A DNA stretch of 64,000 nt from Prevotella sp. P3-122 (lineage in GTDB: Bacteria; Bacteroidota; Bacteroidia; Bacteroidales; Bacteroidaceae). A model generated the notes under the pieces. It made no database searches. It was not told where the DNA came from and saw nothing but the letters and a program-made list of their open reading frames with translations. A program made the position numbers and the translations under genes. How positions within the stretch are numbered: position 1 is the stretch's first letter; each line of letters starts with the position of its first letter. The stretch lies in the NCBI RefSeq assembly GCF_002251365.1, contig NZ_NPJH01000030.1, positions 62,001 to 126,000 on the forward strand. Direction: 5' to 3'. Shown one piece after another: positions 1 to 8,348 of this stretch.

Positions 1-112
1 CTGTAGACCCACCTATACATAACCCATGTAGGGCCGCCATACGCAGGGTTGACTTATTCTGCTTCAGCTCGGCAAATGCAGTACAATGGGACAATGTCCT
101 GCCCCTGCCCAT
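1..112 (-). pseudogene. Possible thiolase C-terminal fragment (runs off the left edge)
   Basis: An open minus-strand frame starts with ATG at 112, ten bases after the stop of the thioredoxin-like gene and in the same frame, and continues past base 1. Its visible end reads ALHGLCIGGST, which resembles the 'LCIGGGxG' stretch near the C-terminus of thiolases, preceded by a helix-like segment as in that family. A thiolase would need some 350 more residues upstream, and these are absent, so this would be a 5'-truncated remnant. It could also be a chance frame. The identification rests on one short motif. Confidence 0.25.
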
Positions 113-121
113 AATTTCAAA

Positions 122-622
122 CTAAAAGACAGCTTTGGGAGTCCAGTTGGCAAATGCCCGCACGACCTTCTTCGTGTCATATCCGTTGCCCTGTTCAAGG
201 AAGCTGGAGTCCTGAATGTGAATGACATTTCCCTCGGCATTAAGGAAAACGAATACGGGAAAGCCGAAACGTGCCGGATTGCCAAGGCGCTTCATCAATG
301 CCGCTGCCTGTGCGGCCTTTGTCTCGTCGGTTTTCTTTCGCGGATTATAATTCACGTGCAGGTATACAAAGTTCTCCGCCACCAAGCGGCTAACAGTAGA
401 ATCCTTCTCCATGAAGTCTGCAAAGCGCAGGCACCAGGGACACCAGTTGCCTCCAACCTGGCAGATTATGAATTTGTTCTCAGCCTTAGCCCTGATAATA
501 GCATCGTCAATCTGTGCCATCGGGTCGACATTCTCGTCGTATACTTTTTTCAGAGCCTCCTGTGCGTTGATACCGGCAACAGCTACTCCATATAGAAGAA
601 ATGTAATTAAAAGTCTGATCAT
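122..622 (-). CDS. Thioredoxin-fold periplasmic protein (thioredoxin_7/DUF255-like)
   Basis: A 166-aa protein with an N-terminal signal peptide (hydrophobic residues 3-18, then INAQ). The mature part has the pattern of a thioredoxin fold: a beta strand (KFIICQVGG) followed by WCPWC, a CxxC redox centre at about residues 60-64, and a cis-proline region (GFPVFVF) near residue 120. It is probably a periplasmic thiol-disulfide oxidoreductase. Such proteins often serve cytochrome c maturation, and the gene is divergent from a remnant of ccsA, so the two may once have been functionally linked; that is inference. The start at 622 gives a good signal peptide. Confidence 0.8.
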   Translation of the reverse strand: MIRLLITFLLYGVAVAGINAQEALKKVYDENVDPMAQIDDAIIRAKAENKFIICQVGGNWCPWCLRFADFMEKDSTVSRLVAENFVYLHVNYNPRKKTDETKAAQAAALMKRLGNPARFGFPVFVFLNAEGNVIHIQDSSFLEQGNGYDTKKVVRAFANWTPKAVF

Positions 623-650
623 AGTCTTTCTTGTTTTGTTTTTGGTCAGC

Positions 651-857
651 TGGGGATGCTATTGGAGCTGGGACCCGAAGGAGACATGGGCACTGATAAC
701 GCTGATGGTTTATGCGGTACCGTTGCACGGCTGGCTTCTCCCGGCATTCTCACAGCCGCGGGTATATCATCTGTATATTGTGATATCGTTGGTTTCCGTC
801 GCCATAACATACTGGGGTGTAAACATGCTGCTGGATGGCATGCACAGCTACGCGTAG
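651..857 (+). pseudogene. ccsA/resC 3' remnant (cytochrome c biogenesis)
   Basis: From 651 the plus frame encodes WGCYWSWDPKETWALIT followed by two membrane-segment-like stretches and the end GVNMLLDGMHSYA with a stop at 855-857. This is the conserved haem-handling WWD-type motif and complete C-terminus of the CcsA/ResC haem lyase family. All upstream transmembrane helices are missing. The frame is open further left, but there it only reads antisense through the thioredoxin gene. The fragment therefore looks like the leftover end of a deleted cytochrome c maturation (possibly nrf-ccs) locus. Confidence 0.75.
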
Positions 858-894
858 CCATGCACGGCTAAGGTGCAGTGCGACAGGGTTTTTA

Positions 895-1515
895 TTAAAA
901 GAAGTCTATGCCAGCCTGCTGCAGTGCTTTTTGCGCTATGGCCTCATAGTCTTCTCCAAGTTCCGCAAAGCGGTTGGTGCAGTTCCATGCGGCATGTCTC
1001 ACTCCCACGGAGGTTCCCAGCAATGCCGTGACGGCCTGGTCGAGAAACTCGTTGATGCCTCGCTCGTTGGGTTCCTGTCCCCTCATGAAGAGCCGTGACA
1101 GGATGCAGAAACCGCATATCTGACGGATGTCGTTATCGGAAGCCATCCAACGGTAGGCTATCTCGGGGGCGTAGCTGACATCTTTCAGCAGGTTGGCAGC
1201 AAGCATCTCGGCAAGCTCCTGCGACGTGGTCTGCTCAAGCCAGATGTCGGCGATCTCGGGCAGAAGCCTCTCGGCGGGCATTATCAGCGTGGCGAGTATC
1301 TTACATTCACGTATATCCTCTTTCCACAAGGATATGGCAAGGTCGTAGTCCTTGCCGTAGGTGGCGGCCATCTCACGGAGATGGACAAGGCTCACTCCCC
1401 AGTTCAGCTTATACCCCACTCCCTTCTCGCGCATGGAGTGGCTGGCAACGCCGTTCATGACTGTGCGGAACGAGCGTTTTATCGCCTTCAGTTTCTCGTT
1501 GGTTTCCTCTGTCAT
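895..1515 (-). CDS. DNA alkylation repair (AlkD-like HEAT-repeat) protein
   Basis: A 206-aa, mostly helical protein with no signal peptide. The segment LAISLWKEDIRECKILATLI and the later GVRHAAWNCTNRFAELG are typical of the AlkC/AlkD superfamily, in which HEAT-like helical repeats wrap DNA and release N3- and N7-alkylpurines. It is slightly shorter than classical AlkD (about 230 aa), and I cannot confirm the catalytic Asp/Trp residues by eye. It lies 61 bp downstream of the DPP III gene on the same strand and may share its transcript. A non-catalytic HEAT-repeat protein is the main alternative. Confidence 0.65.
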   Translation of the reverse strand: MTEETNEKLKAIKRSFRTVMNGVASHSMREKGVGYKLNWGVSLVHLREMAATYGKDYDLAISLWKEDIRECKILATLIMPAERLLPEIADIWLEQTTSQELAEMLAANLLKDVSYAPEIAYRWMASDNDIRQICGFCILSRLFMRGQEPNERGINEFLDQAVTALLGTSVGVRHAAWNCTNRFAELGEDYEAIAQKALQQAGIDFF

Positions 1516-1576
1516 CAGTGATGAGTTATTAATGTGTTACGGTGGGTTCTGTTGTATTATGGTGTATGCGTGCAGC

Positions 1577-3553
1577 CTATAGGAACCCGTAATCGCGGCT
1601 GTATCTGAGCATCTGCTCGTGGTATGTCTCGGTATAGTCGGGCACTATGTTGGCGATTTCTCCGTCGGCCCCTATGACGGGCTTGAGCCAGGGGTTTAGA
1701 AATCCCTTGTAGGGTGCGATGTCCAGGAGGCGGTAGCGGCTTAGCACCTCGCTGTGCAGCTGTGCGTCAATGGCTATGCCGTAGGTCTCGACGAGGTTGC
1801 GGGCAGCGTCGTAGTCGCCCTCGCTCTTTATCCTCTGCACCTCTGCCAGCAACGTGGCAAACAGGCTTCGCAGGCGGGGATAGTCGGTTATCTGCACGTA
1901 GGTCTTCCCCTCACGTCTCACCATTCTTACCGCACCATCAGAATGCGCATATACCCAGCGGGCTATGAGGGCGCGGTTGCGCATGTGCGCCTCTTCGATG
2001 ACGTCTCCCTCTTTTATGCGCACCAGCTGAGTCATCAGGCCGTTGAGCATATAAGTATAATAATGTGAGCGGTAGGCACCGGCATCGGGCAGCAGGCCGA
2101 GGTCGACGAGTTTCTGGTCGGCAATGTAGTATAGGCCGTAGAGGTCGGCACGCGCCTCCTCAATGGTGTTGCCGTAGGCCCTGAGAGCGTCGGCGCTCAC
2201 GCCGGGCAACAGCTGGCCGCTGCCATGTCCGAGACACTCGTGTAGGTCGGTGTGGAGCTCGTCGCACAGGTCGCCATACTGGTTGATTATGTCGAGGGTC
2301 TCTCTGTCAATTACAAACTCCTCGAGCATGCCGTTGCCATGTGCGGCCTTGTTGTAGGCCTCCGTGATGTTGCCGATGGTTACGCTCTTCGAGCCGTGCT
2401 CGGCCCTTATCCAGTCGGCATTGGGAAGATTTATTCCTATGGCCGTGGAGGGGTATTCGTCGCCGCCGAGCATTGCCGCGCAAACGACATTTGCCGTCAC
2501 GCCACGCACGGTGCTCTTCCTAAATCGGGGGTCAACGGGGGAATGGTCCTCGAACCATTGGGCATTGTCGCTGATGGCCCGTGTGCGGCGTGTGGCCTCC
2601 AAGTCCTTGTATTCAACGATGCCTTCCCAGGAGGCCTTTATGCCGAGAGGGTCGCCATAGACCTCGATGAAGCCGTTGATGAAGTCGACCATTCCCTCCT
2701 GCTCCTTGAGCCACTGGATGGAATATTCATCAAAAGTATGCAAATCGCCTGTCTCATAGTAGCTTATGAGCAAGGCTATAACATGTCTCTGCTGCTCGTT
2801 CTCAGCATGGTCTGCCGCCTTGCGAAGACAGCCGATGATGTGTCTTATGGCGGGGGAGTAGAGTCCGTTGGCCGTCCAGAGTTCTTCTCGCAGGACTCCG
2901 TCTGTCTTCACCAGCCGTGAGTTAAGCCCGAACGAAGGTGGTCTCTCTCCTGCCTGCTCCTTGAGCTTGCCATAATACTCCTCAACCTCGGCCTGGCTTA
3001 CACCTATATAATAATTGCATGCTGAGGTCAATACGAGGTCTGCGCCTTCAGCCTTGTTGACGCGCTTGGGCAGGATGTCGGGGTTGAAGATTATAGGGAC
3101 GAGTATGTCGAGCAAGGACTCTGCTGTCTCGCCATCGGCCAATGGCAGCAGTGACGGACTGATGCTGCTCAGGGCCTGGCGGAAGAAACGCTCAGTGAAG
3201 CCAGGGGTGAACTTCCCGCAACCATAATGGTGGTATATGCCGTTGGAGAACCATACTTGCTTGAGGTATGTCTCCATTGCCTGGAACTCAGCGTCGGCTC
3301 TGTCGCCGTCGTAGTGCTGGTATATGGCCTCAAGGGCTTTCCTGATACGCAGGTTATAAAAACCAAATTGGTCGGTAGTGATATCCCTACCGGCCAATGT
3401 TGCCTCACTCAGATAGTATATGTACTTCTTCTTCTGTAACGGCAGCTCGTCGAAACCATTCAGACGGTATCTGAGCATCTGTATGTCGGCAAAACGCTCG
3501 CCGCTATAGCAGAAGGAGTTGTCGTCATGCGTTGTTGTCTTGTGTTGTGTCAT
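1577..3553 (-). CDS. Dipeptidyl-peptidase III (M49 zinc metallopeptidase)
   Basis: A 658-aa protein without a clear signal peptide. The M49 zinc motif HECLGH is at residues 438-443 (family form HExxGH) and the second motif EEARAD at 465-470 (EExR[AK]D), the expected ~25 residues later. It releases dipeptides from peptide N-termini. Bacteroidetes homologues are often mislabelled as dihydrofolate reductase. The chosen start lies 29 bp inside the end of the upstream AraC-type gene, suggesting translational coupling; a slightly later start is possible because the first ~15 residues are low complexity. The long plus-strand frames across it are shadows. Confidence 0.9.
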   Translation of the reverse strand: MTQHKTTTHDDNSFCYSGERFADIQMLRYRLNGFDELPLQKKKYIYYLSEATLAGRDITTDQFGFYNLRIRKALEAIYQHYDGDRADAEFQAMETYLKQVWFSNGIYHHYGCGKFTPGFTERFFRQALSSISPSLLPLADGETAESLLDILVPIIFNPDILPKRVNKAEGADLVLTSACNYYIGVSQAEVEEYYGKLKEQAGERPPSFGLNSRLVKTDGVLREELWTANGLYSPAIRHIIGCLRKAADHAENEQQRHVIALLISYYETGDLHTFDEYSIQWLKEQEGMVDFINGFIEVYGDPLGIKASWEGIVEYKDLEATRRTRAISDNAQWFEDHSPVDPRFRKSTVRGVTANVVCAAMLGGDEYPSTAIGINLPNADWIRAEHGSKSVTIGNITEAYNKAAHGNGMLEEFVIDRETLDIINQYGDLCDELHTDLHECLGHGSGQLLPGVSADALRAYGNTIEEARADLYGLYYIADQKLVDLGLLPDAGAYRSHYYTYMLNGLMTQLVRIKEGDVIEEAHMRNRALIARWVYAHSDGAVRMVRREGKTYVQITDYPRLRSLFATLLAEVQRIKSEGDYDAARNLVETYGIAIDAQLHSEVLSRYRLLDIAPYKGFLNPWLKPVIGADGEIANIVPDYTETYHEQMLRYSRDYGFL

Positions 3554-4034
3554 TTTTCGCTTTGTTTTTAGAGCCGGGCTTCCTGCCGCGCTTCTTTGGC
3601 TTCTCCAGCAGTGACGGATGCTGTGCGAGATGGTTCATCTTGTAGTCACGTGGGGTCATGCCGTTGATTTTGTAGAACGAGGCGTAGAAGGACTGCCTGT
3701 TAGCGAAGCCCACCATGTCAGAGATGTCCTCCATGTTCAGGTCCTGGTAACGCTTGTCCACAAGCAGCGTCATGGCTTCCTCTATGCGGAACTTATTGAC
3801 GAAGGACGTGTAGTTGGTGTGGAACCTGACATTTACCACGGCAGAGATATAACGGGTGTTTGTCCCGAGGTCTTCTGCCAGCTTCTTGGCCGAATAATCC
3901 TTATCCTTATATTTCTTCTGAATAAGAATGATTTCAAGAATTTTCTCCTTAAGCTCGTCCATGAGCTTGGGGCTTACCAATGTGCGATAGGCTGCTTCTT
4001 TCTCTTTACGCTCTGTGATGTTGTACTTACCCAT
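3525..4034 (-). CDS. AraC-type helix-turn-helix regulator with AT-hook-like tail
   Basis: A 169-aa DNA-binding protein. Residues ~45-135 form an AraC/XylS double helix-turn-helix: the first is SAKKLAEDLGTNTRYISAVV, the second MEDISDMVGFANRQSFYASF followed by the family signature TPRDYK. After it comes a basic tail with KKRGRKPGSK, resembling an AT-hook (RGRP core) that grips the minor groove of A/T-rich DNA. There is no ligand-binding or receiver domain. A TAATTTTG box (minus strand, 4077-4070) lies upstream. It is cotranscribed with, and overlaps, the DPP III gene, so a role in peptide use is possible but unproven. Confidence 0.85.
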   Translation of the reverse strand: MGKYNITERKEKEAAYRTLVSPKLMDELKEKILEIILIQKKYKDKDYSAKKLAEDLGTNTRYISAVVNVRFHTNYTSFVNKFRIEEAMTLLVDKRYQDLNMEDISDMVGFANRQSFYASFYKINGMTPRDYKMNHLAQHPSLLEKPKKRGRKPGSKNKAKNDTTQDNNA

Positions 4035-4250
4035 AGAAATGATTACTGATTAGTTCTTAGAATTTTTCGCAAAATTAAAGAAAAGATTTTATATAACCGA
4101 ATTTTTGAGAAAAAAATATATTAAAAAAACTTAACCTCCCCTATAGTGCTCATTTTTTGGCTCTTCGGGAATGTTGAGTGGTGTTTGATAACTAAGTCCT
4201 GACCTCATAGGCTTGTTAAACGCCTCCTTTTCAAAAAAAATTGTTATATG

Positions 4251-4282
4251 CTTGTTTCTTTTGTTTTTTTAAGCTACCTTTG
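4251..4282 (+). promoter_or_regulatory. Bacteroidetes-type promoter of the NPP gene
   Basis: A -7 box TACCTTTG at 4275-4282 matches TAnnTTTG; a -33-like CTTG is at 4251-4254 with a 20-nt spacer. Transcription would begin near 4287, giving a leader of about 25 nt before the ATG at 4312. It probably drives the run of plus-strand genes from 4312 onward. Confidence 0.6.
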
Positions 4283-4311
4283 CAAACAAGAAAAAGACTA
4301 AGAACTGCATA

Positions 4312-5496
4312 ATGAAGAAACTTGCATTTATTTATTTTTTGGCGTTGTCAGTATTCTGTACGGCAACGGCTCAGAAGCATTATACTGTGGTCATTTCCCT
4401 CGATGGCTACAGGTGGGACTATCCTGAATGGTACGACACTCCATTTATGGACATGATGGCCGACAAGGGCGTGAAGTCCGCTCTGATACCATCATACCCC
4501 TCGAAGACTTTCCCCAACCATTACTCAATAGTGACTGGCCTGTATCCCGACCATCACGGCATTGTCGCCAACAGCTTCCTTGACAGGACCACGGGCGAGA
4601 GCTTCTCGCTTGGAAATCCCGAACAGAAGATTAATCCCGTTTACTATGGAGGAGAACCCGTCTGGGTAACAGCGCAGAAACAGGGGCTGAGCACGGCCGT
4701 ATTCTACTGGCCTGGGTCGGATGTCCGGATTGGCGGACAATATCCTAATACATATTATATGTATGACCGGAAACCGCGGCTGACCATAGAAGAAAGGCTC
4801 GACGGCGTAATAGGACAGCTGAGCCTGCCGGAAAGCCAGCGCCCGGACTTGATAATGGCGTATTACGAGCAACCGGACTCCTACGGCCATGAATATGGTC
4901 CGTTCAGCAAGAAGACAAGAAGTGTCATCGGACATATAGACTCCCTGCTGACGGATTTCCATGCGAAGTTAGTAAAATTACCGATTGCCGACAGGGTGAA
5001 CCTGATAGTATTGGCTGACCATGGCATGAGCTGGGTTGGAGCCGGCAACAGCGTGAAGATTGCCAGCAGGCTCAGACCGGAATGGATAGAGAAAATAGAC
5101 GGCAACCTGCCTGCCAACATCTATTGCCGTGACGGGTTTGCCGACTCGGTGGTCAACGCCCTGCAAGGACTTGACCACGCAAGGGTATGGAAAAAAGAGA
5201 ATGTCCCGGCAAGGCTCAACTATGGCACCAACCAGAGAGTAGGAGAAGTAATCGTAGACCCGGACCTCGGATATATCATTGACGAGAGAGACTTGCCGGG
5301 AGGAGGCATGCACGGCTTCGACCCTGCCTGTCTTGACATGCACGCACTGTTCCGTGCAATGGGACCGGATTTCAAGCATGTCGAAATCCCGCACTTCAGG
5401 AACGTGGACATTTATCCGTTGCTATGCAGGCTGCTTGGCATAAAGCCTGCCGACAACGACGGATGCGTAGAGGAAATCGCAGAGATATTGAAATAA
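4312..5496 (+). CDS. Ectonucleotide pyrophosphatase/phosphodiesterase (alkaline phosphatase superfamily)
   Basis: A 394-aa secreted or periplasmic enzyme with an N-terminal signal peptide (MKKLAFIYFLALSVFCTATA, cut before Q21). It follows the NPP pattern: the first metal ligand in VVISLDGYRWDY, the nucleophile Thr in SKTFPNHYSIVTG, and later metal-binding PDSYGHEYGP, ADHGMSW and a histidine in GMHGFDP. NPPs hydrolyse nucleotide or lipid phosphodiesters using two zinc ions; the substrate cannot be read from the sequence. It is 33 bp before the uxuA start and likely cotranscribed. Its length is normal for bacterial NPPs. Confidence 0.9.
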   Translation: MKKLAFIYFLALSVFCTATAQKHYTVVISLDGYRWDYPEWYDTPFMDMMADKGVKSALIPSYPSKTFPNHYSIVTGLYPDHHGIVANSFLDRTTGESFSLGNPEQKINPVYYGGEPVWVTAQKQGLSTAVFYWPGSDVRIGGQYPNTYYMYDRKPRLTIEERLDGVIGQLSLPESQRPDLIMAYYEQPDSYGHEYGPFSKKTRSVIGHIDSLLTDFHAKLVKLPIADRVNLIVLADHGMSWVGAGNSVKIASRLRPEWIEKIDGNLPANIYCRDGFADSVVNALQGLDHARVWKKENVPARLNYGTNQRVGEVIVDPDLGYIIDERDLPGGGMHGFDPACLDMHALFRAMGPDFKHVEIPHFRNVDIYPLLCRLLGIKPADNDGCVEEIAEILK

Positions 5497-5528
5497 CTCA
5501 TACTAAAACATATCATACACACAGCAAA

Positions 5529-6752
5529 ATGGAAAAAACATGGAGATGGTTTGGCAAGAATGACAAGATTACGCTTGCCATGCTCAGGGAAATAGGAGTA
5601 GAGGGTATTGTCACAGCCCTGCACGACGTGCCGAACGGAGAGATATGGACCAGGGAGAAGATACGCGACCTGCGTGAATATATCGAGAGCTACGGCATGC
5701 GATGGAGCGTCGTGGAGAGTCTTCCCGTTTCTGAGAGCATCAAATATGCCGGTCCGGACAGAGACCAGCTCATCGAGAACTACAAGCAGAGCCTGCGCAA
5801 CCTCGCGGCAGAAGGCATCCACACCATCTGCTACAACTTCATGCCCGTGCTCGACTGGGCACGCACGGACCTTCTGCACCCCAATCCCAATGGCACGAGC
5901 AACCTCTATTTCAGCTTCGCACAGTTCGCCTATTTCGACATCTACATCCTGAAGCGCGAGAATGCGGAGCAGGACTGGAAGGCTATGGGCGAGAAAATGG
6001 ACCGTGACATCGTTGGGGAGGCCGCCGCACTCAGGCAGACTATGACACCGGAGGACGACCACCAGCTGGTGGAGAACATCATCGTCAAGACCCAGGGCTT
6101 CGTAAGCGGAAACATCCGCGAGGAGGACGAGCATCCCGTGGAGCTGTTCAGGCAGCTGCTCTCGCTCTACAAGGGCATCACCAAAGACCAGCTGCGCGAG
6201 AACATGCGCTACTTCCTGTCGGCCATCATGCCCGTATGCGACGAGTGCGACATGTACATGTGCGTGCATCCCGACGACCCTCCATTCCAGATACTTGGCC
6301 TGCCACGCATCGTTACCTGCGACGAGGACATAGAGTGGTTCCTCAATGCCGTGGACAATCCTCATAACGGACTGACGTTCTGTGCTGGCTCCCTTTCTGC
6401 CGGAAAGCACAACGACATCACGGCTCTGGCAAGGAAGTACGCCGCCAGGACATGGTTCGTGCACATGCGCTCATGCCACATCTTCGACAATGGCGACTTC
6501 ACTGAGGCCGGACACCTCGGGGGACGCGCTGACCTCATAGAGCTGGCAAGGATTTTCGAGAGCGTCAACCCACAGCTGCCAATGCGGGTGGACCATGGCA
6601 TGACGATGCTTGGCGACGAGAACAGGGGATACAACGCCGGCTACTCCTTCCTTGGACGAATGTTCGCCATGGGACAGGTGCAGGGCATACTTGCGACGGT
6701 GGACAGAGAACTGGGAATAGAGTATAAGCAGCCAGTAAACTTCCGACAGTAA
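5529..6752 (+). CDS. uxuA: Mannonate dehydratase
   Basis: A 407-aa cytoplasmic enzyme of the UxuA family that dehydrates D-mannonate to 2-keto-3-deoxygluconate in hexuronate catabolism. The start MEKTWRWFGKNDKI is the family's normal N-terminus, so the longer open frame from 5424, which overlaps the previous gene, is not used. Family features are the TALHDVPNGEIW stretch, CVHPDDPPFQILGLPR (metal-binding Cys/His) and the end RVDHGMTMLGDENRGYNAGY. It is followed 70 bp later by an SDR that would make its substrate. Together they fit breakdown of uronic acids released by the pectate lyase further on. Confidence 0.95.
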   Translation: MEKTWRWFGKNDKITLAMLREIGVEGIVTALHDVPNGEIWTREKIRDLREYIESYGMRWSVVESLPVSESIKYAGPDRDQLIENYKQSLRNLAAEGIHTICYNFMPVLDWARTDLLHPNPNGTSNLYFSFAQFAYFDIYILKRENAEQDWKAMGEKMDRDIVGEAAALRQTMTPEDDHQLVENIIVKTQGFVSGNIREEDEHPVELFRQLLSLYKGITKDQLRENMRYFLSAIMPVCDECDMYMCVHPDDPPFQILGLPRIVTCDEDIEWFLNAVDNPHNGLTFCAGSLSAGKHNDITALARKYAARTWFVHMRSCHIFDNGDFTEAGHLGGRADLIELARIFESVNPQLPMRVDHGMTMLGDENRGYNAGYSFLGRMFAMGQVQGILATVDRELGIEYKQPVNFRQ

Positions 6753-6822
6753 CGGCTGATTATTGAAAAACAAGCGGTAACAAAAGACAGTCATTCATAC
6801 CTACTAAGAATTTTATCAAACA

Positions 6823-7638
6823 ATGAAACAGAATCTTTTCGACATTAACGGATATGTTGTAGTGATAACAGGCGGAACAGGAGTTCTCGGACGCACCATA
6901 GCAAAGTATCTTGCCGGACAGGGTGCCAAGGTGGCCATACTTGGACGCAAGGAAGACGTGGGCAACAGCATCGTAGAGGAAATCACCAATGCCGGAGGCG
7001 AGGCCTCGTTCTATAAGACGGACGTCATGAACAAGGAAACACTTGAGCAGAACCGTGCCGACATCCTGGCACGATACGGGAAGGTTGACACCCTGCTGAA
7101 CGCTGCCGGAGGAAACATGAAGGGAGCGACCATCGGTCCCGACCAGAACTTCTTCGACCTCGACCCCGCCCAGTTCCAGACCGTCCTGAACCTTAATCTC
7201 ACTGGCACCGTCATACCGACACAGGTTTTCCTGGAGCCTATTGTCAGCCAGGGCAAGGGCAGCATCATCAATTTCTCTTCCATGGCAGCCTTCCGCCCCA
7301 TGACGCGCGTGTGCGGCTATGCGGCGGCCAAAGCCGGCATCTCCAATTTCACTGCTTACATGGCGCATGAGTGCGCAAGGAAATTCGGCGAGACCGTCAG
7401 GGTAAACGCCATTGCCCCAGGTTTCTTCATCACCGAGCAGAACAGGTCGCTGCTCACCAATCCCGACGGCACGTACACCGAGCGCGGCCAGGATGTCATC
7501 AGGCAGACTCCCTTCGGACGCATGGGCGACCCTGAGGAGCTTTGCGGCACCATCCACTACCTGATGAGCGACGCTGCGAAGTTCGTTACAGGCACGGTTG
7601 CCGTAGTTGACGGAGGCTTCAATATTTTCGCAATGTGA
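6823..7638 (+). CDS. SDR-family oxidoreductase, probable D-mannonate/fructuronate oxidoreductase
   Basis: A 271-aa short-chain dehydrogenase. The NAD(P)-binding TGGTGVLG (TGxxxGxG) is near residue 17, NAAGG follows at the expected place, the catalytic Ser is in NFSSMAAF and the YxxxK pair in YAAAKAG. The end GTVAVVDGGFN is typical. Many Bacteroidetes lack classical UxuB and carry such an SDR beside uxuA; context therefore suggests it reduces fructuronate to mannonate. The sequence alone does not fix the substrate. It lies 70 bp after uxuA and 27 bp before the next gene. Confidence 0.85.
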   Translation: MKQNLFDINGYVVVITGGTGVLGRTIAKYLAGQGAKVAILGRKEDVGNSIVEEITNAGGEASFYKTDVMNKETLEQNRADILARYGKVDTLLNAAGGNMKGATIGPDQNFFDLDPAQFQTVLNLNLTGTVIPTQVFLEPIVSQGKGSIINFSSMAAFRPMTRVCGYAAAKAGISNFTAYMAHECARKFGETVRVNAIAPGFFITEQNRSLLTNPDGTYTERGQDVIRQTPFGRMGDPEELCGTIHYLMSDAAKFVTGTVAVVDGGFNIFAM

Positions 7639-7665
7639 CGTTTTACCTTATAAGACTATCATAAT

Positions 7666-8298
7666 ATGTTTAAATCAACATTCGCAATTGCGGCATCGGC
7701 CCTGATGATATCTTGCGCCAATGCTCAGGACATCGCACTCCCAGCCCCGTCGATGATTACGGAGATGACGTTGGGCGACGCCCTCAGCCACCGGCACTCC
7801 TCACGTGAGTTTGCAGAGACTGAAATCTCCGACTCCGTACTCTCACAGCTCCTTTGGGCCGCCTGCGGCATAAACCGTCCCGAAAGCAAGAAGATAACGG
7901 CACCCTCTGCCATCAACGCCCAGGACATAGTGGTTTATGTCGTACGCAAGGACGGAGCATACCGCTATTACCCGCAGCAGAACATACTTGTCAATGTTAG
8001 CGGCAAGGACCTGCGCAAGGCGGTGGCAGGCAGACAGGAGGCGGTGGCAGCAGCTCCGCTATGTCTCGTGCTCGCAAGCGACCACAAGAAGTTTGGCGAC
8101 CACAAGAACGGCGCAGAGAGAATGGGATGTATAGACTCAGGATATGTTTCTGAGAACATTGCGCTAATGTGCACGGCCCTTGGCCTGAACACGGTGCCAA
8201 GAATGTCCATGGATTCCGAGATACTGAGAACAGAGCTGAAGCTGGATGCGGACACCGACCTGCTGCTGAACCATCCGGTAGGCTATGCTCCTAAGTAA
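7666..8298 (+). CDS. Secreted nitroreductase-family (SagB/ThcOx-like) protein
   Basis: A 210-aa protein with a signal peptide (MFKSTFAIAASALMISCANA). The mature part starts with RHSSREFAETEISDSVLSQL and WAACGINRP, the usual opening of SagB-type nitroreductase-fold flavoproteins, and ends with GLNTVP... and HPVGYAPK, also typical. The family binds FMN and performs two-electron redox chemistry; the true substrate of the exported bacterial forms is unknown. It is the fourth gene in a closely spaced plus-strand run, and its export suggests a periplasmic redox role. Confidence 0.8.
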   Translation: MFKSTFAIAASALMISCANAQDIALPAPSMITEMTLGDALSHRHSSREFAETEISDSVLSQLLWAACGINRPESKKITAPSAINAQDIVVYVVRKDGAYRYYPQQNILVNVSGKDLRKAVAGRQEAVAAAPLCLVLASDHKKFGDHKNGAERMGCIDSGYVSENIALMCTALGLNTVPRMSMDSEILRTELKLDADTDLLLNHPVGYAPK

Positions 8299-8348
8299 GC
8301 GTGTATGAGGCGGAACATTTTATTTAAAAACAAAACTACTTTTTATCT

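Noticed and set aside
5412..6464. 350-codon minus-strand open frame
   Set aside because: Antisense shadow of uxuA with no recognisable motif.
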